64,000 bases of DNA from Gluconobacter sp. P1C6_b (GTDB lineage Bacteria; Pseudomonadota; Alphaproteobacteria; Acetobacterales; Acetobacteraceae), in assembly GCF_018811945.1 (NCBI RefSeq), contig NZ_JACRVU010000003.1:124001-188000 (forward strand), read 5' to 3'. Positions 19,554-32,009 of the stretch are shown in pieces; within the stretch, counting starts at the first letter, position 1; each line of letters opens with the position of its first letter. Made by a program: the position numbers and the translations under genes. The notes below the pieces were generated by a model, which worked only from the letters and a program-made list of their open reading frames with translations, did no database searches and was not told where the DNA came from.

Positions 19554-20030
19554 TTACCAGCGATAGTGGCTGAATGCCTTGTTGGCTTCAGCCATACGGT
19601 GCGTGTCTTCGCGCTTCTTGACAGCGGAGCCACGGTTGTTGACCGCATCCATCAGTTCGTTGGACAGACGCTCCTGCATCGTGTTCTCGCCACGCTTGCG
19701 GGAGGCATCGATCAGCCAGCGGATCGCGAGGGCCTGACGGCGCTCGGCGCGGACTTCAACCGGAACCTGATAGGTTGCGCCACCGACGCGACGCGAGCGG
19801 ACTTCAACCGCAGGCTTCACGTTGTCCAGAGCCGAGTGGAACATGGCCACCGGATCTGCAGTCGTGCCGCCGCGACGGCGCATGACTTCGAGAGCACCGT
19901 AAACGATGCCTTCGGCAGTGGATTTCTTACCATCGTACATCAGCGCATTCATGAAGCGCGTAATGACGACGTCTCCGAACTTCGGATCGGGAAGGATCTC
20001 GCGCTTTACAGCGCGGTGACGGCGACTCAT
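19554..20030 (-). CDS. rpsG: 30S ribosomal protein S7
   Basis: A 158-residue S7: [20 protein letters not shown] at the start, [20 protein letters not shown], and [20 protein letters not shown] in the RNA-binding hairpin, ending [13 protein letters not shown]7 organises the 30S head and lies at the E-site and mRNA exit. It follows rpsL by 12 bases. The 115-base gap downstream to tuf holds only the EF-Tu leader, with no trace of fusA. Confidence 0.98.
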   Translation of the reverse strand: MSRRHRAVKREILPDPKFGDVVITRFMNALMYDGKKSTAEGIVYGALEVMRRRGGTTADPVAMFHSALDNVKPAVEVRSRRVGGATYQVPVEVRAERRQALAIRWLIDASRKRGENTMQERLSNELMDAVNNRGSAVKKREDTHRMAEANKAFSHYRW

Positions 20031-20042
20031 TCCAAATACCTC

Positions 20043-20414
20043 TTACTTCGGACGCTTCGCGCCATACAGCGAACGACGCTGACGACGCTTGGCGAGACCC
20101 TGTGTATCAAGCACACCACGCAGGATGTGATAACGGACGCCAGGAAGATCCTTCACGCGGCCACCACGGATCAGAACAACACTGTGTTCCTGAAGGTTGT
20201 GGCCTTCACCCGGAATGTAGCTCACGACCTCATACCCGTTGGTCAGACGCACCTTGGCGACCTTACGCAGAGCGGAGTTCGGCTTCTTCGGCGTTACGGT
20301 ATACACACGCGTGCAAACGCCGCGCTTCTGCGGGCAGCCCTGCAGTGCGGGGACCTTGTTCCGCTTTGCGGCCGGCTCACGGCCGTTCGCGATCAACTGG
20401 TTGATGGTCGGCAT
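20043..20414 (-). CDS. rpsL: 30S ribosomal protein S12
   Basis: At 123 residues it has the S12 sequence [20 protein letters not shown], then [20 protein letters not shown] and [20 protein letters not shown]. Lys residues in TPKKPNS and GRVKDLPG, where streptomycin-resistance changes occur, are wild type. The Asp of KDLPG is the residue methylthiolated by RimO in many bacteria. S12 controls decoding accuracy. A promoter (20668-20696) and a putative attenuator (20523-20547) lie in its 375-base upstream region. Confidence 0.98.
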   Translation of the reverse strand: MPTINQLIANGREPAAKRNKVPALQGCPQKRGVCTRVYTVTPKKPNSALRKVAKVRLTNGYEVVSYIPGEGHNLQEHSVVLIRGGRVKDLPGVRYHILRGVLDTQGLAKRRQRRSLYGAKRPK

Positions 20415-20522
20415 GCGCCCTTCCCAATCCTTGTCCTATTTCAGACAGCAACATTGCTGTTTCTGTCGTGACATTTGTTCCAACCGACATGCGGTAGGAC
20501 CGCCTGCCATTTCCACATCGTG

Positions 20523-20547
20523 AAAAGGAAACAGCCTGAGCTGTTCC
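20523..20547 (-). terminator. Putative attenuator in the rpsL leader
   Basis: On the minus strand GGAACAGC, a four-base loop and GCTGTTTCC (20527-20547) form a stem with one bulged T, followed at once by TTTT (20523-20526). This has the form of a weak intrinsic terminator about 110 bases before the rpsL start and downstream of the proposed promoter. It could adjust expression of the str genes. Confidence 0.5.
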
Positions 20548-20667
20548 CTTCTCTCTTTAGCGTGCGGCCTTGGCATTTCCTCCTGAGAGAATAGCGGCAC
20601 CGCATGCGATTCTTTAAACTTCGTCGGCTTTTTCAGCCTTCCGGGAAGGCAGTAGCCGAGGGCGCGG

Positions 20668-20696
20668 AACCTACGAAGGGTTCGACGCCAAGTCAA
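20668..20696 (-). promoter_or_regulatory. Promoter for rpsL-rpsG-tuf
   Basis: On the minus strand TTGACT (20691-20696) is followed after 17 bases by TAGGTT (20668-20673). It sits between the rpoC 3' hairpins and rpsL, giving a leader of roughly 250 bases. Apart from the hairpins and attenuator listed, the 375-base rpoC-rpsL gap contains nothing else I can identify. Confidence 0.6.
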
Positions 20697-20713
20697 GTGG
20701 TTCAGCCGAAATG

Positions 20714-20784
20714 GCCCGATTCTGCAAAGAAAGTTTCCGGAATCGGGCGAGCCGGATCCCCGCCTCATTCAAAAGCGGGGATCC
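20714..20784 (-). terminator. Double stem-loop after rpoC
   Basis: Starting 5 bases after the rpoC stop, GGATCCCCGC pairs with GCGGGGATCC (20754-20763 and 20775-20784, 10 bp). A second repeat, GCCCGATTC/GAATCGGGC (20714-20722 and 20740-20748), follows. Neither has a T-run on the minus strand, so termination may need Rho, or the stems may protect the 3' end of the rpoBC message. Confidence 0.6.
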
Positions 20785-20789
20785 CTTTC

Positions 20790-23700
20790 TCATTCCGCTG
20801 CGTCTTCGACGGCCTTCGGAGACGTTCCACCGACACGCTGACGGTCCTGGCTGGCAGCGATGCCCCGCAGACGGTTCATCACACTGCCCGTTCCTGCCGG
20901 GATCAGACGCCCGACAATCACGTTCTCCTTCAGACCGTTGAGGGTATCCACCTTGCCCGACGTCGCCGCATCCGTGAGGACACGGGTGGTCTCCTGGAAG
21001 GAGGCCGCCGAGATGAAGGACTGCGTCTGCAGAGACGCCTTGGTGATACCCTGCAGAACCGGCATGGCCTTTGCAGGCGTATCCCCGTTCTCCATGAGAC
21101 GCTGGTTTTCACCCTCGTACTCGATACGATCTACCGTCTCGCCGATCAGATAGGTCGAATCACCCGGCTCAAGGATTTCCACCTTCTGCAGCATCTGACG
21201 AACAATGACTTCGATGTGCTTGTCATTGATCTTCACGCCCTGCAGTCGATAGACGTCCTGGATCTCGTTGACGAGATAGTCGGACAGGGCCTCGACACCC
21301 ATGACCTTGAGAATGTCATGCGGCACGCGCGGACCGTCGACCAGCGGATCGCCCTTCTGGACAAAGTCGCCTTCCTGAACGGAAACGTGCTTGCCCTTAG
21401 GGATGAGGTACTGGGTTTCTTCACCCGTATCGTCGTTCTTGACGATGACGCAGCGCTTGGACTTGTAGTCCTTCCCGAATTCGATACGGCCCTCGCCTTC
21501 GGCGATGATCGCATGATCCTTCGGACGACGTGCCTCGAACAGTTCTGCCACACGCGGCAGACCACCCGTAATATCACGCGTCTTGGACCCTTCGCGAGGA
21601 ATACGGGCCAGCACGTCACCAGCGTTGACTTCTGCTCCATTCTCCACCGACAGAATACTGTCCGGCGAGAGGAAGTAGCGGGCATCATTGCCATTGGCGA
21701 GCTTGACCACGTTGCCGGAAGCATCCTTGAGCTGCAGGCGCGGACGCAGATCCACACCCTTGGCTGCCTGCTTGTAGTCAACGACGACCTTCGAGCTCAG
21801 ACCCGTGACTTCATCCATGCGCTCAACGAGCGTGATGCTGTCGATCAGGTCGAGATACTCGACGGTACCAGCCTGCTCGGTGATGATCGGCAGGGTGTAC
21901 GGGTCCCACTCGGCCATCTTCTGGGTCCGCGTCACCGCTTCGCCTTCGGAGACCATCAGACGTGCACCGTAAGGCACACGGTAACGGGCACGTTCCACAC
22001 CGTTTTCGTCGGTCAGCAGGATCTCGCAGTTACGCGACATCACCACCAGAACCTTCTGCGAATTCTCGACGACGTTGCGGTTCTTGATCGTCACGATACC
22101 ATCGCGGGACGCTTCGACCATGGACTGCTCGGCACCACGCGTTGCCGCACCACCAATATGGAAGGTACGCATCGTCAGCTGGGTGCCCGGCTCACCGATG
22201 GACTGCGCCGCGATAACGCCGACAGCCTCACCGATATTGACCGGCGTACCGCGGGCCAGATCACGGCCATAGCAGTGAGCGCAGATACCGACGCGGCTGT
22301 CGCAGGTCAGGACAGAGCGGATATCGACGCTTTCCACACCAGCCTTTTCGATGAGCTCGGCCTCGGCTTCCTCGATCAGCGTGTTACGCGGCAGGATGAC
22401 ATCCTGCGTCACCGGATGGATCACATCCTTGGACAGGGTACGACCCAGGATACGCTCGGACAGAGAGGCAACGACTTCGCCGCTATCCATGACCGCACGG
22501 ATCGTCAGGCCACGCTCCGTACCGCAATCCGGCTCGACAATGATGCAGTCCTGCGCCACGTCGACGAGACGACGCGTCAGGTAACCCGAGTTCGCGGTCT
22601 TCAGCGCCGTATCCGCGAGGCCCTTACGGGCACCGTGGCTGGACGTGAAGTAATCGAGAACCGACAGGCCTTCCTTGAAGTTCGCGATAATCGGCTGCTC
22701 GATGATCTCGCCCGACGGCTTCACCATCAGACCGCGCATACCGGCGAGCTGCTTCATCTGTGCCGGCGACCCACGGGCACCGGAGTGGCTCATCATCCAG
22801 ACCGAGTTCGTCGGCTTACCAATGACCTGCTTGGAGATCTCCTTGAGCATCGCAGCCTGGACTTCGTCCGTGCAGCGTGACCAGGCATCAACCACCTTGT
22901 TGTAGCGCTCGCCAGCCGTGATCAGACCATCCTGATACTGCTGTTCGAATTCCTTGACCTCTTCCGACGTCTTACCAACCAGCGTTGCCTTGGCTTCTGG
23001 AATGATCATGTCATCCTTGCCGAAGGAAATGCCGGCGCGGGCCGCATGACGGAAACCAAGCCCCATCAGGCGGTCACAGAAGATCACGGCTTCTTTCTGA
23101 CCACAGTGACGATAGACCGTGTCGATCACGTCGGACACGTTCTTCTTCGTCAACTGCTTGTTGATCAGGCTGAACGGAATGGCCTGGTGCTTCGGCAGGA
23201 TCTGCGCAATCAGCGCACGACCCGGCGTGGTCACGATCGTCTGGCGGACCGATTTGCCGTCTGCATCGATCGTCGGCAGACGCAGACGGATCTTGTCATG
23301 CAGCTTCAGCGAACCCGAAAGCATGGCGCTCTCGATTTCGGCGACATCCGAGTAAGCCGGCGGAGCTGCCGTGACAATCTTGCCGTCCTTGATGACGGCT
23401 TCGTCAGGCGTCTCGCGGTATTCCGGCACTTCAAGGCTCAGGTAATACAGACCCAGAACGATATCCTGAGACGGCACGATGATCGGTTTGCCGTTCGCGG
23501 GGCTGAGGATATTGTTCGTGGACATCATCAGCACGCGGGCTTCAAGCTGGGCTTCAAGCGACAGCGGCACGTGAACGGCCATCTGGTCACCGTCGAAGTC
23601 GGCGTTGAAGGCGGTGCAGACCAGCGGATGAAGCTGAATGGCCTTGCCTTCGATCAGCGTCGGCTCGAATGCCTGGATACCCAGACGGTGAAGCGTCGGC

Positions 23701-25109
23701 GCACGGTTCAGCATGACCGGGTGCTCGCGGATCACCTCTTCCAGGATATCCCAGACTTCCGGACGCTCCTTCTCCACCATGCGCTTTGCAGCCTTGATGG
23801 TGGTGGCGTGACCATACTTCTCGAGCTTCGAGTAGATGAACGGCTTGAACAGCTCAAGCGCCATCTTCTTCGGAAGACCGCACTGATGCAGCTTCAGTTC
23901 CGGACCAACCACGATGACCGAACGACCGGAATAGTCGACGCGCTTTCCGAGGAGGTTCTGACGGAAACGTCCCTGCTTGCCCTTCAGCATGTCGGACAGC
24001 GACTTCAGCGGACGCTTGTTGGCACCCGTGATGGCACGGCCACGGCGGCCGTTGTCGAACAGGGCGTCAACAGCTTCCTGCAGCATGCGCTTTTCGTTAC
24101 GGACGATGATGTCCGGTGCACGCAGCTCGATCAGCCGCTTCAGACGGTTGTTACGGTTGATGACACGGCGATACAGGTCGTTCAGATCGGACGTCGCGAA
24201 ACGACCGCCATCCAGCGGCACCAGCGGACGCAGTTCCGGCGGAATGACCGGAACGATGTCCATGATCATCCAGTCCGGACGCGAGCCACTTTCCACGAAG
24301 GCTTCGACCAGCTTCAGACGCTTGACGAGCTTCTTACGCGCGGCTTCCGAGGTCGCCTTGCGCAGCTTCTTGCGCATCATGGTCTTCTCGGAATCGCCCT
24401 CCATGACGTCAGCATCATAGTCGAACGGATCCGGCAGGCCCTTTTCCTTCGCCGCAAGGCTCAGGTCGCGTTCCTGGTCGTTCGGAATACCCCAGTCATA
24501 GCTGGACAGCGCGCGCTTGATGGCTTCCGCACCGATTCCGACATCGATACCGGCATCGGGATATTCATCCAGCAGGTCTTCGCAGCGGATTTCGTCCAGC
24601 AGGTACTGGTCGCGCTTCTTGCCGTTCTTGTAGGAATCGATCTGGTCGGATTCACAGACGCCCTTGTCGAGCACCAGGAACTTCTCGAAATACAGAACCG
24701 GCTCGACGTCCTTGAGCGGCAGATCCAACATCGTGGCGATGCGGCTCGGCAGGGACTTCAGGAACCAGATATGTGCAACCGGGGAAGCCAGTTCGATATG
24801 GCCCATGCGCTCACGGCGCACCTTGGCCAGCGTGACCTCCACACCGCACTTTTCGCAGACAATGCCGCGGAATTTCATCCGCTTGTACTTGCCGCAAAGG
24901 CACTCGTAATCCTTGATCGGGCCAAAGATACGAGCACAGAACAGACCGTCACGCTCAGGCTTGAACGTCCGGTAGTTGATGGTCTCCGGCTTCTTGATTT
25001 CGCCGTAAGACCACGACCGCACCTGCTCGCTGGAGGCAAGCTGGATCTTGATCTGGTCGAAGGTCACCGACTGGCCGGTCTGACCCAGGATCTTCATGAG
25101 TTCGTTCAT
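20790..25109 (-). CDS. rpoC: RNA polymerase beta-prime subunit
   Basis: The 1439-residue protein contains the N-terminal zinc site [20 protein letters not shown], the catalytic loop [16 protein letters not shown] whose three Asp bind the active-site magnesium, the bridge-helix and trigger-loop region with [20 protein letters not shown], and the second zinc site [17 protein letters not shown]. Beta-prime provides the catalytic centre and clamp of RNA polymerase. I use the ATG at 25109 ([10 protein letters not shown]). An upstream TTG in the same frame was rejected. It follows rpoB by 80 bases. Confidence 0.98.
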   Translation of the reverse strand: MNELMKILGQTGQSVTFDQIKIQLASSEQVRSWSYGEIKKPETINYRTFKPERDGLFCARIFGPIKDYECLCGKYKRMKFRGIVCEKCGVEVTLAKVRRERMGHIELASPVAHIWFLKSLPSRIATMLDLPLKDVEPVLYFEKFLVLDKGVCESDQIDSYKNGKKRDQYLLDEIRCEDLLDEYPDAGIDVGIGAEAIKRALSSYDWGIPNDQERDLSLAAKEKGLPDPFDYDADVMEGDSEKTMMRKKLRKATSEAARKKLVKRLKLVEAFVESGSRPDWMIMDIVPVIPPELRPLVPLDGGRFATSDLNDLYRRVINRNNRLKRLIELRAPDIIVRNEKRMLQEAVDALFDNGRRGRAITGANKRPLKSLSDMLKGKQGRFRQNLLGKRVDYSGRSVIVVGPELKLHQCGLPKKMALELFKPFIYSKLEKYGHATTIKAAKRMVEKERPEVWDILEEVIREHPVMLNRAPTLHRLGIQAFEPTLIEGKAIQLHPLVCTAFNADFDGDQMAVHVPLSLEAQLEARVLMMSTNNILSPANGKPIIVPSQDIVLGLYYLSLEVPEYRETPDEAVIKDGKIVTAAPPAYSDVAEIESAMLSGSLKLHDKIRLRLPTIDADGKSVRQTIVTTPGRALIAQILPKHQAIPFSLINKQLTKKNVSDVIDTVYRHCGQKEAVIFCDRLMGLGFRHAARAGISFGKDDMIIPEAKATLVGKTSEEVKEFEQQYQDGLITAGERYNKVVDAWSRCTDEVQAAMLKEISKQVIGKPTNSVWMMSHSGARGSPAQMKQLAGMRGLMVKPSGEIIEQPIIANFKEGLSVLDYFTSSHGARKGLADTALKTANSGYLTRRLVDVAQDCIIVEPDCGTERGLTIRAVMDSGEVVASLSERILGRTLSKDVIHPVTQDVILPRNTLIEEAEAELIEKAGVESVDIRSVLTCDSRVGICAHCYGRDLARGTPVNIGEAVGVIAAQSIGEPGTQLTMRTFHIGGAATRGAEQSMVEASRDGIVTIKNRNVVENSQKVLVVMSRNCEILLTDENGVERARYRVPYGARLMVSEGEAVTRTQKMAEWDPYTLPIITEQAGTVEYLDLIDSITLVERMDEVTGLSSKVVVDYKQAAKGVDLRPRLQLKDASGNVVKLANGNDARYFLSPDSILSVENGAEVNAGDVLARIPREGSKTRDITGGLPRVAELFEARRPKDHAIIAEGEGRIEFGKDYKSKRCVIVKNDDTGEETQYLIPKGKHVSVQEGDFVQKGDPLVDGPRVPHDILKVMGVEALSDYLVNEIQDVYRLQGVKINDKHIEVIVRQMLQKVEILEPGDSTYLIGETVDRIEYEGENQRLMENGDTPAKAMPVLQGITKASLQTQSFISAASFQETTRVLTDAATSGKVDTLNGLKENVIVGRLIPAGTGSVMNRLRGIAASQDRQRVGGTSPKAVEDAAE

Positions 25110-25189
25110 GCGCCGAAACCCCAATGTGTACCGCGGCGTCCCGCGGACACCTTAAAAATGAACCGTGGCGAGAAGGAGGGAGCGGGCAA

Positions 25190-28100
25190 TTAAAGCCCGC
25201 TCTGCTCGAGTTCGACGTTCAGGCCGAGCGACTTCAGTTCCTTGATCAGAACGTTGAAGCTCTCCGGAATGCCGGCTTCGAAATCGTCCTGCTCGCGAAC
25301 GATTGCCTCGTAGACCTTGGTACGGCCGGACACGTCATCCGACTTCACCGTCAGCATTTCCTGCAGCGTGTAGGCTGCACCGTATGCCTCAAGGGCCCAC
25401 ACTTCCATTTCACCGAAGCGCTGACCACCGAACTGCGCCTTACCACCCAGCGGCTGCTGCGTGACGAGCGAGTAAGGACCGATCGAACGTGCATGGATCT
25501 TGTCGTCGACAAGGTGATGCAGCTTCAGCATGTAGATGTAGCCAACCGTCGTCTGACGCTCGAACGGCTCACCCGTACGACCATCGATCAGCTGCGACTG
25601 GCCCGACTTGTTGACGCCGGCCTTCTCGAGCATCTCTTCGATGTCCGGAATGGAAGCACCGTCGAACACCGGCGTTGCGATCGGCAGACCCTTGCGAAGG
25701 TTGTTCGCAAGCTCGATCAGCTGCTCGTTCGGCAGGGTCGCCACATCTTCGTTGAAGATGACATCGCCATAGACTTCATGCAGGCGATCCAGCAGTTCCT
25801 GCTTGCGCTCACCGGTCCGCTGATACTCGTCCACCATATCGCCGATGCTTGCGCCGATATTGGCACAGGCCCAGCCCAGATGGGTCTCGAGGATCTGACC
25901 GATGTTCATGCGCGACGGCACACCCAGCGGGTTCAGCACGATGTCAACAGCCTGACCGTTCTCAAGGAACGGCATATCCTCGACCGGGACAACGCGGGAG
26001 ACGACACCCTTGTTACCGTGACGACCGGCCATCTTGTCACCAGGCTGAAGCTTGCGCTTCACGGCAACGAAGACCTTGACCATCTTCATCACACCAGGTG
26101 GCAGCTCGTCACCGCGCTGCAGCTTCTCGACCTTGCTGTCGAAACGCGCATCGATCCGGCGGGTCGCTTCCTTGAACTCACCGCGCAGCTTTTCAAGCTC
26201 CGCCATGACTTCGTCGGAGGTGACCGTGATGCTGGCCCAGGTCGCACGATGATGCTCGTCCAGAACCTCTTCGGTGATCGGCGTACCGGAGCGGATACCC
26301 TTGAAGCCAGCACCGGCCATCTGGCCAACCAGACGCTCACGCAGACGGTTGTAGAAGCTGCGCTCCTGAATACCACGCTCGTCGTCACGGTCCTTGGTGA
26401 GACGCTCGATTTCGGCGCGCTCGATGGCCATCGCACGCTCGTCCTTGTCCACGCCGCGGCGGGAGAAGACGCGAACGTCGACAATCGTACCCGTCGTGCC
26501 AGGCGGCAGCTTCAGGGACGTGTCACGAACATCAGAAGCCTTTTCACCGAAGATGGCGCGCAGAAGCTTCTCTTCCGGCGTCATCGGGCTTTCACCCTTC
26601 GGCGTCACCTTACCGACAAGAATGTCACCCGGGTTCACCTCGGCGCCGACATAAACAATACCGGCTTCGTCGAGGTTGCGCAGGGCTTCCTCACCGACAT
26701 TTGGAATGTCGCGCGTGATTTCTTCCTGACCCAGCTTTGTATCGCGAGCCATGACTTCAAACTCTTCGATATGGATCGAAGTGAAGACGTCATCACGGGC
26801 AATACGCTCGGAGATCAGGATGGAATCTTCGAAGTTGTAACCGTTCCAGGGCATGAACGCGACGAGCACGTTGCGACCCAGCGCCAGTTCACCAAGTTCG
26901 GTGGACGGACCATCGGCGATGATGTCGCCGGCATGAACCGTGTCACCGACCTTCACCAGCGGACGCTGGTTGATGCAGGTGGACTGGTTGGAACGCATGT
27001 ACTTGCGCAGACGGTAGATATCCACACCCTGCGTGGCACCGGCCTCGTCCGTCGCACGCACCACGATACGGGCACCATCGATCTGGTCGATGACACCACG
27101 ACGCTTGGCAACGATGGTCGCACCAGAGTCATGCGCAACAGCAGCTTCCATGCCGGTACCAACCAGCGGGGCATCAGCCTTTACCAGCGGCACAGCCTGA
27201 CGCTGCATGTTCGCGCCCATCAGCGCACGGTTGGCGTCATCGTTCTCAAGGAACGGAATGAGCGCGGCAGCAACGGAAACAAGCTGCTTCGGCGAAACGT
27301 CACAGGCTGTGACCTGCTCCGGCGGAACGACGCGGAAGTCACCGGAACGACGGACGGAAACGAGTTCATCCGTCAGACGCCCCTGATCGTCCTGCTTGGC
27401 ATCAGCCTGGGCAACGACGAGCTTCTCTTCTTCCATGGCGGAAAGATATTTCCAGCCATCCTGAAGAACGCCCTCTTCCACCAGACGATACGGCGTCTCG
27501 ATGAAGCCGTATTTGTTCACCTTGGCATAGGTCGACAGCGAGTTGATCAGACCGATGTTCGGGCCTTCCGGCGTCTCGATCGGGCAGATACGGCCGTAAT
27601 GCGTCGGATGAACGTCACGGACTTCGAAGCCTGCGCGCTCACGGGTCAGACCGCCCGGACCCAGCGCCGAGAGACGACGCTTGTGCGTCACTTCGGACAG
27701 AGGGTTCGTCTGATCCATGAACTGGCTGAGCTGCGAGGATCCGAAGAACTCACGCACGGCAGCCGCAGCCGGCTTCGCGTTGATCAGGTCATGCGGCATG
27801 ACCGTATCGATGTCGACGGAACCCATACGCTCGCGGATGGCGCGCTCCATGCGGAGCAGACCGACGCGATACTGGTTTTCCATCAGTTCGCCGACAGAGC
27901 GGACGCGACGGTTACCGAGGTTGTCGATATCGTCGATCTGGCCGCGACCGTCCTTAAGTTCGCACATGATCTTGATCGTGCGCAGGATGTCTTCCTTGCG
28001 CAGAACGCGCAGGGTATCCGGAGCATCGACATCGAGACGCATGTTCATCTTCACACGACCGACCGCAGAAAGATCGTAGCGGCCCTGGTCGAAGAACAGA

Positions 28101-29362
28101 CCATGGAACATGGCTTCCGCCGTTTCCTTCGTCGGCGGCTCGCCAGGACGCATGATACGATAGATGTCGATCAGAGCTTCATCACGACAGCTGTTCTTGT
28201 CGGCAGCCAGCGTGTTGCGGATCCAGGGACCGTGCGAACCGTCAACGGACAGCAGCGGAAGCTCCGTAATGCCCATTTCCTCAAGTGCTGCCAGACGGTC
28301 TTCCGTCAGCTCTTCGCCTGCTTCACCATAGATCTCGCCGGTATTCTCGTTCACGAGATCATAGGCCAGGAAGCGTCCGAGAATATCGAGGCGCCCGACC
28401 TGCACGACGCGGGTCTTTTCCGCGATTTTGCGGACCATGCGTGCGGTCAGCTTGGCATCGGCCTCGGCGACCACTTCGCCCGTATCAGCATCCACCAGCG
28501 GGCTGAGCAGTTTCAAACCACGGAACGCATCCGGATCAAACGGACGCGCCCATTCGCCACCCAGACGCGTGAACGGCACGGCTTCGTAGAAATAGGACAG
28601 GATTTCGTCCTGATCCATACCGCGGATATCGAGACCCTCGACATCGCCACCGTCCGCAATCTTCTGCTCACGCTGCGCGAGGTAGTTTGCCCCCTCAAGC
28701 GCATAAAGAAGCGTGGTGACCGGCAACTTACGCTTGCGGTCGATACGGACATAGATCAGGTCCTTGGCATCGAATTCGAAGTCGAGCCAGGAACCACGAT
28801 ACGGAATAACGCGGGCAGCAAAGAGGTATTTGCCCGAAGAATGCGTCTTGCCCTTGTCGTGATCGAAGAACACGCCCGGGCTACGATGCATCTGCGAGAC
28901 GATGACACGCTCGGTGCCATTGATGATGAAGGTGCCGTTATCGGTCATGAGCGGCATGTCGCCCATGTAAACCGGCTGTTCCTTCATGTCATGGATCGAG
29001 CGCGAACCCGTATCCTCGTCGATGTCCCACGTCGTCAGGCGAAGAATGACCTTCAGCGGCGCTGCATAGGTCAGACCGCGCTGAATGCACTCTTCGACAT
29101 CATATTTCGGATCCTCGAATTCGTAGGACATGAAGTCCAGACGACCGCGACCCGCAAAATCGTTGATCGGAAAAACCGAACGGAAGACTTCCTGCAGCCC
29201 GGCATCCTGCCGGCTGTCAGGGCTCACGTTCATCTGCAGGAATGCCTCGTAGGAGGCGCGCTGCACGTCGATCAAATTGGGCATCGGCGCAATTTCGGGA
29301 ATACGCCCGAAACTTTTGCGGATCCTTTTGCGTCCCGTGAACGATTTGGTGATCGCGTTCAT
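25190..29362 (-). CDS. rpoB: RNA polymerase beta subunit
   Basis: The 1390-residue beta subunit starts [20 protein letters not shown] and includes the rifampicin-pocket sequence [20 protein letters not shown] and [20 protein letters not shown]. Positions equal to Asp516, His526 and Ser531 of E. coli are all wild type. It also has [20 protein letters not shown] and the C-terminal [20 protein letters not shown]. The frame is open 22 codons further upstream, but the start used has GAGGG upstream and the conserved N-terminus. It lies after rplL, separated by about 240 bases that contain a hairpin. Confidence 0.98.
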   Translation of the reverse strand: MNAITKSFTGRKRIRKSFGRIPEIAPMPNLIDVQRASYEAFLQMNVSPDSRQDAGLQEVFRSVFPINDFAGRGRLDFMSYEFEDPKYDVEECIQRGLTYAAPLKVILRLTTWDIDEDTGSRSIHDMKEQPVYMGDMPLMTDNGTFIINGTERVIVSQMHRSPGVFFDHDKGKTHSSGKYLFAARVIPYRGSWLDFEFDAKDLIYVRIDRKRKLPVTTLLYALEGANYLAQREQKIADGGDVEGLDIRGMDQDEILSYFYEAVPFTRLGGEWARPFDPDAFRGLKLLSPLVDADTGEVVAEADAKLTARMVRKIAEKTRVVQVGRLDILGRFLAYDLVNENTGEIYGEAGEELTEDRLAALEEMGITELPLLSVDGSHGPWIRNTLAADKNSCRDEALIDIYRIMRPGEPPTKETAEAMFHGLFFDQGRYDLSAVGRVKMNMRLDVDAPDTLRVLRKEDILRTIKIMCELKDGRGQIDDIDNLGNRRVRSVGELMENQYRVGLLRMERAIRERMGSVDIDTVMPHDLINAKPAAAAVREFFGSSQLSQFMDQTNPLSEVTHKRRLSALGPGGLTRERAGFEVRDVHPTHYGRICPIETPEGPNIGLINSLSTYAKVNKYGFIETPYRLVEEGVLQDGWKYLSAMEEEKLVVAQADAKQDDQGRLTDELVSVRRSGDFRVVPPEQVTACDVSPKQLVSVAAALIPFLENDDANRALMGANMQRQAVPLVKADAPLVGTGMEAAVAHDSGATIVAKRRGVIDQIDGARIVVRATDEAGATQGVDIYRLRKYMRSNQSTCINQRPLVKVGDTVHAGDIIADGPSTELGELALGRNVLVAFMPWNGYNFEDSILISERIARDDVFTSIHIEEFEVMARDTKLGQEEITRDIPNVGEEALRNLDEAGIVYVGAEVNPGDILVGKVTPKGESPMTPEEKLLRAIFGEKASDVRDTSLKLPPGTTGTIVDVRVFSRRGVDKDERAMAIERAEIERLTKDRDDERGIQERSFYNRLRERLVGQMAGAGFKGIRSGTPITEEVLDEHHRATWASITVTSDEVMAELEKLRGEFKEATRRIDARFDSKVEKLQRGDELPPGVMKMVKVFVAVKRKLQPGDKMAGRHGNKGVVSRVVPVEDMPFLENGQAVDIVLNPLGVPSRMNIGQILETHLGWACANIGASIGDMVDEYQRTGERKQELLDRLHEVYGDVIFNEDVATLPNEQLIELANNLRKGLPIATPVFDGASIPDIEEMLEKAGVNKSGQSQLIDGRTGEPFERQTTVGYIYMLKLHHLVDDKIHARSIGPYSLVTQQPLGGKAQFGGQRFGEMEVWALEAYGAAYTLQEMLTVKSDDVSGRTKVYEAIVREQDDFEAGIPESFNVLIKELKSLGLNVELEQSGL

Positions 29363-29517
29363 CTCTTCTGCCCTCTGCACCAGACCTTCGAGTCGCCCGT
29401 AAACGGCGCTGGGAAACTGGCCCAGCATTGCGGACGACCGGAACGACCGGCCATTATGAAATTTTCAGTACGTGGCGAGCCGCGCACTATACGCCCGTTT
29501 TGCTCCAACGGCAAATC

Positions 29518-29545
29518 GGGCGGGAACCGCATGCGATCCCCGCCC
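29518..29545 (-). promoter_or_regulatory. Hairpin in the rplL-rpoB gap
   Basis: GGGCGGG (29518-29524) and CCCGCCC (29539-29545) form a 7-bp GC stem with a 14-base loop. E. coli has an attenuator and an RNase III site in the same gap, so a similar control of the ribosomal-protein to polymerase ratio is plausible here. There is no T-run directly after the stem on the minus strand. Confidence 0.45.
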
Positions 29546-29601
29546 CATCTGTCTGCCAGGCAGAGACTGCTCCGCGAGCGAAGCAGCCTGAAGTCAGTGA
29601 A

Positions 29602-29976
<375 letters not shown>

Positions 29977-30043
29977 GGTCTTATCCTAAATTGATGTACT
30001 GTTGATCAGGTTCAGGCCTACGCCGCAGCGCAGACCTTCATTC

Positions 30044-30568
30044 TCAGGCGGCTTCTGCGTCGCCGGCCTTGGCATAGGCGCCAAAGACGCGAGCAAGCTG
30101 GCCAGCCGGCGCCTGGACAACACCTGCGATACGCGTGGCCGGGGTATTGATCATACCCACCAGCTTCGCGCGCAGCTCGTCCAGCGACGGCAGCTCGGCG
30201 AGGGCCTTGATTCCATCGACGCCAAGCGTCTGGGAACCGAGGGCGCCACCAAGCACCACCAGTTTGTCGTTCGTCTTGGCGAACTCGACGATCACCTTTG
30301 CCACCGATGCCGGGTCTTCAGACCACGCAAGCGCGGTCGGTCCCTTGAGCAGCGGCGCGATGCCGTCGAATTGGGTCCCATCCAGAGCACGGCTGGCCAG
30401 CCGGTTCTTCGCAACCTTGTATGTCGCCCCTGCCGCACGAATGCGTCGACGCAGTTCCGTCACATCGGCAACCGTCAGACCCTTGTTCTGGGTGACGACA
30501 ACCATGGACGTGCTGCCAAACACATCGGCGAGGAACTCAACAAAGGCCCGTTTTTCCGTACGGTCCAA
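30044..30568 (-). CDS. rplJ: 50S ribosomal protein L10 (TTG start)
   Basis: The 174-residue protein contains [20 protein letters not shown] and [20 protein letters not shown], the L10 rRNA-binding domain, and a C-terminal helix that holds the L12 dimers. I place the start at a TTG giving [10 protein letters not shown], which matches the conserved N-terminus and has GAGGAG eight bases upstream. A GTG 30 bases earlier precedes that ribosome-binding site and is less likely. L10 usually represses its own mRNA leader, and the 309-base upstream gap is rich in hairpins. Confidence 0.93.
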   Translation of the reverse strand: MDRTEKRAFVEFLADVFGSTSMVVVTQNKGLTVADVTELRRRIRAAGATYKVAKNRLASRALDGTQFDGIAPLLKGPTALAWSEDPASVAKVIVEFAKTNDKLVVLGGALGSQTLGVDGIKALAELPSLDELRAKLVGMINTPATRIAGVVQAPAGQLARVFGAYAKAGDAEAA

Positions 30569-30843
30569 AACCTGTCTCCTCGTCAGCCCGGCTTTCACCG
30601 GACCAGGTTACCCATGGAACCGCTTCTTTCGAAGCAGTCCCGCTCGCCTGTCCACAGAAGTGAGCGAACCCAGCACATCGCAGCAGAGCCACAAAAATAC
30701 TGTCGCCCCGTCTGACGCCCGCGATCCCGAAAAGATCCTTAAGGCCCCGAAGGTCCACGTGCGGTCTTGGACAGGTTTGGAAGCGATCCACCGAAGTGGA
30801 CCACCCCTCAGCCATCACACCCGAAGGCGTGACGTCATTTCGT
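30569..30843 (-). promoter_or_regulatory. Long rplJ leader, probable L10 autoregulatory leader
   Basis: The rplA-rplJ gap is 309 bases and carries no gene. On the minus strand it has several short stems, among them CCAC-TTCG-GTGG, GCTTC-GAAA-GAAGC and GGTTCC-GGTAACC-like pairing close to the L10 ribosome-binding site. In other bacteria this position holds the structured leader bound by L10(L12)4. I infer the same role from position and structure only, and no clear promoter was found. Confidence 0.5.
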
Positions 30844-30871
30844 GGTGGTCTTTCCCAGAAGGAAGACCACC
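30844..30871 (-). terminator. Hairpin after rplA
   Basis: GGTGGTCTT (30844-30852) and AAGACCACC (30863-30871) form a 9-bp stem extended by a CC/GG pair across a bulge, starting 6 bases after the rplA stop. There is no T-run. It could be a weak terminator or 3'-end protector between the rplK-rplA pair and rplJ-rplL. Confidence 0.5.
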
Positions 30872-30877
30872 TGTCAA

Positions 30878-31570
30878 TCAGGCTTCAAAGCTCGCAACGT
30901 CAACGCGAACGCCCGGACCCATCGTGGAAGACAGGGCTGCCTTCTTCAGATACGTACCCTTGGCACCCGTCGGACGAGCCTTCTGAACGGCATCGACCAG
31001 AGCGTTGATGTTCTCAACCAGCTTTGCTTCGTCGAAGGAAGCCTTGCCGACGCCGGCATGGATGATACCGGCCTTCTCGGCGCGGTATTCGACCTGACCG
31101 GACTTGGCTGCCGTAATGGCACCCTTGACGTCCATTGTCACCGTGCCGAGACGCGGGTTCGGCATCAGACCACGCGGGCCGAGGATCTTACCCAGACGAC
31201 CTACCAGAGCCATCATGTCCGGCGTCGCAATGCAGCGGTCGAAATCGATTTCGCCAGCCTGGATCTTTTCAGCCAGATCCTCCGCACCAACAACTTCCGC
31301 ACCGGCGGCCAGGGCTTCTTCAGCCTTCGGGCCACGGGCGAAAACGCCAACGCGGAGGGTCTTGCCCGTGCCGTTCGGCAGGGAGATCAGACCACGGACC
31401 ATCTGGTCGGCATGACGCGGGTCAATGCCGAGGTTCAGCGAGATTTCGATCGTCTCGTCGAACTTTGCCTTGGCGTTGCTCTTCACCAGAGCGACAGCCT
31501 CGGACAGACCGTACGGCTTGTTACGCTCGACAGTTGCCTGTGCGGCGGTCAGACGCTTGTTCTTGGCCAT
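30878..31570 (-). CDS. rplA: 50S ribosomal protein L1
   Basis: The 230-residue L1 has [60 protein letters not shown] and the end [20 protein letters not shown], all diagnostic. L1 forms the mobile stalk that helps release E-site tRNA, and in many bacteria it represses translation of the rplK-rplA message. It begins four bases after the rplK stop, so the pair is coupled. Confidence 0.98.
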   Translation of the reverse strand: MAKNKRLTAAQATVERNKPYGLSEAVALVKSNAKAKFDETIEISLNLGIDPRHADQMVRGLISLPNGTGKTLRVGVFARGPKAEEALAAGAEVVGAEDLAEKIQAGEIDFDRCIATPDMMALVGRLGKILGPRGLMPNPRLGTVTMDVKGAITAAKSGQVEYRAEKAGIIHAGVGKASFDEAKLVENINALVDAVQKARPTGAKGTYLKKAALSSTMGPGVRVDVASFEA

Positions 31571-31574
31571 GATA

Positions 31575-32009
31575 TCAGCCCTCCACCACGTTCAGGCCCA
31601 TCGACTTGGCAGAACCGGCGAGCATGCGCACGGCACCGTCAATGTCGTTGGCGTTCATGTCCTTGAACTTCGTCTCAGCAATCTCGCGAAGCTGAGCCGT
31701 CGTCACGGAACCAACCGCAGCGGACTTGCCGACCGTCTGGCTGCCCTTGGAAATCTTGGCAGCCTTCAGCAGGAAGTACGTGTTCGGCGGCGTCTTCGTG
31801 ATGAAGGAGAACGTGCGATCCGCATAGGCGGTGATGACCACCGGGATCGGCATGCCGGGCTCGAGCTGCTGCGTCTTGGCGTTGAACTCCTTGCAGAACT
31901 GCATGATGTTCAGGCCGCGCTGACCCAGAGCCGGACCAACCGGCGGAGAAGGATTGGCTTTACCAGCCGGGATCTGAAGCTTGATGTAGCCAACAACTTT
32001 TTTGGCCAT
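31575..32009 (-). CDS. rplK: 50S ribosomal protein L11
   Basis: The 144-residue protein starts [20 protein letters not shown] and contains [20 protein letters not shown], the N-terminal thiostrepton-site domain, plus the C-terminal rRNA-binding [21 protein letters not shown]11 forms the base of the L12 stalk. The frame is open 20 codons further upstream, but only this start is conserved. It is the first gene of the long block. secE and nusG, the usual upstream neighbours, are replaced here by an RND efflux operon ending 100 bases away. Confidence 0.97.
   Translation of the reverse strand: MAKKVVGYIKLQIPAGKANPSPPVGPALGQRGLNIMQFCKEFNAKTQQLEPGMPIPVVITAYADRTFSFITKTPPNTYFLLKAAKISKGSQTVGKSAAVGSVTTAQLREIAETKFKDMNANDIDGAVRMLAGSAKSMGLNVVEG

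Noticed and set aside
20604-22880. Plus-strand frame of 758 codons opposite rpoC
   Set aside because: Antisense shadow of rpoC. It has no domain and no ribosome-binding site.
30872-30877. TTGACA after rplA as a -35 promoter element for rplJ
   Set aside because: No acceptable -10 hexamer lies 16-18 bases downstream, and the sequence falls next to a hairpin.
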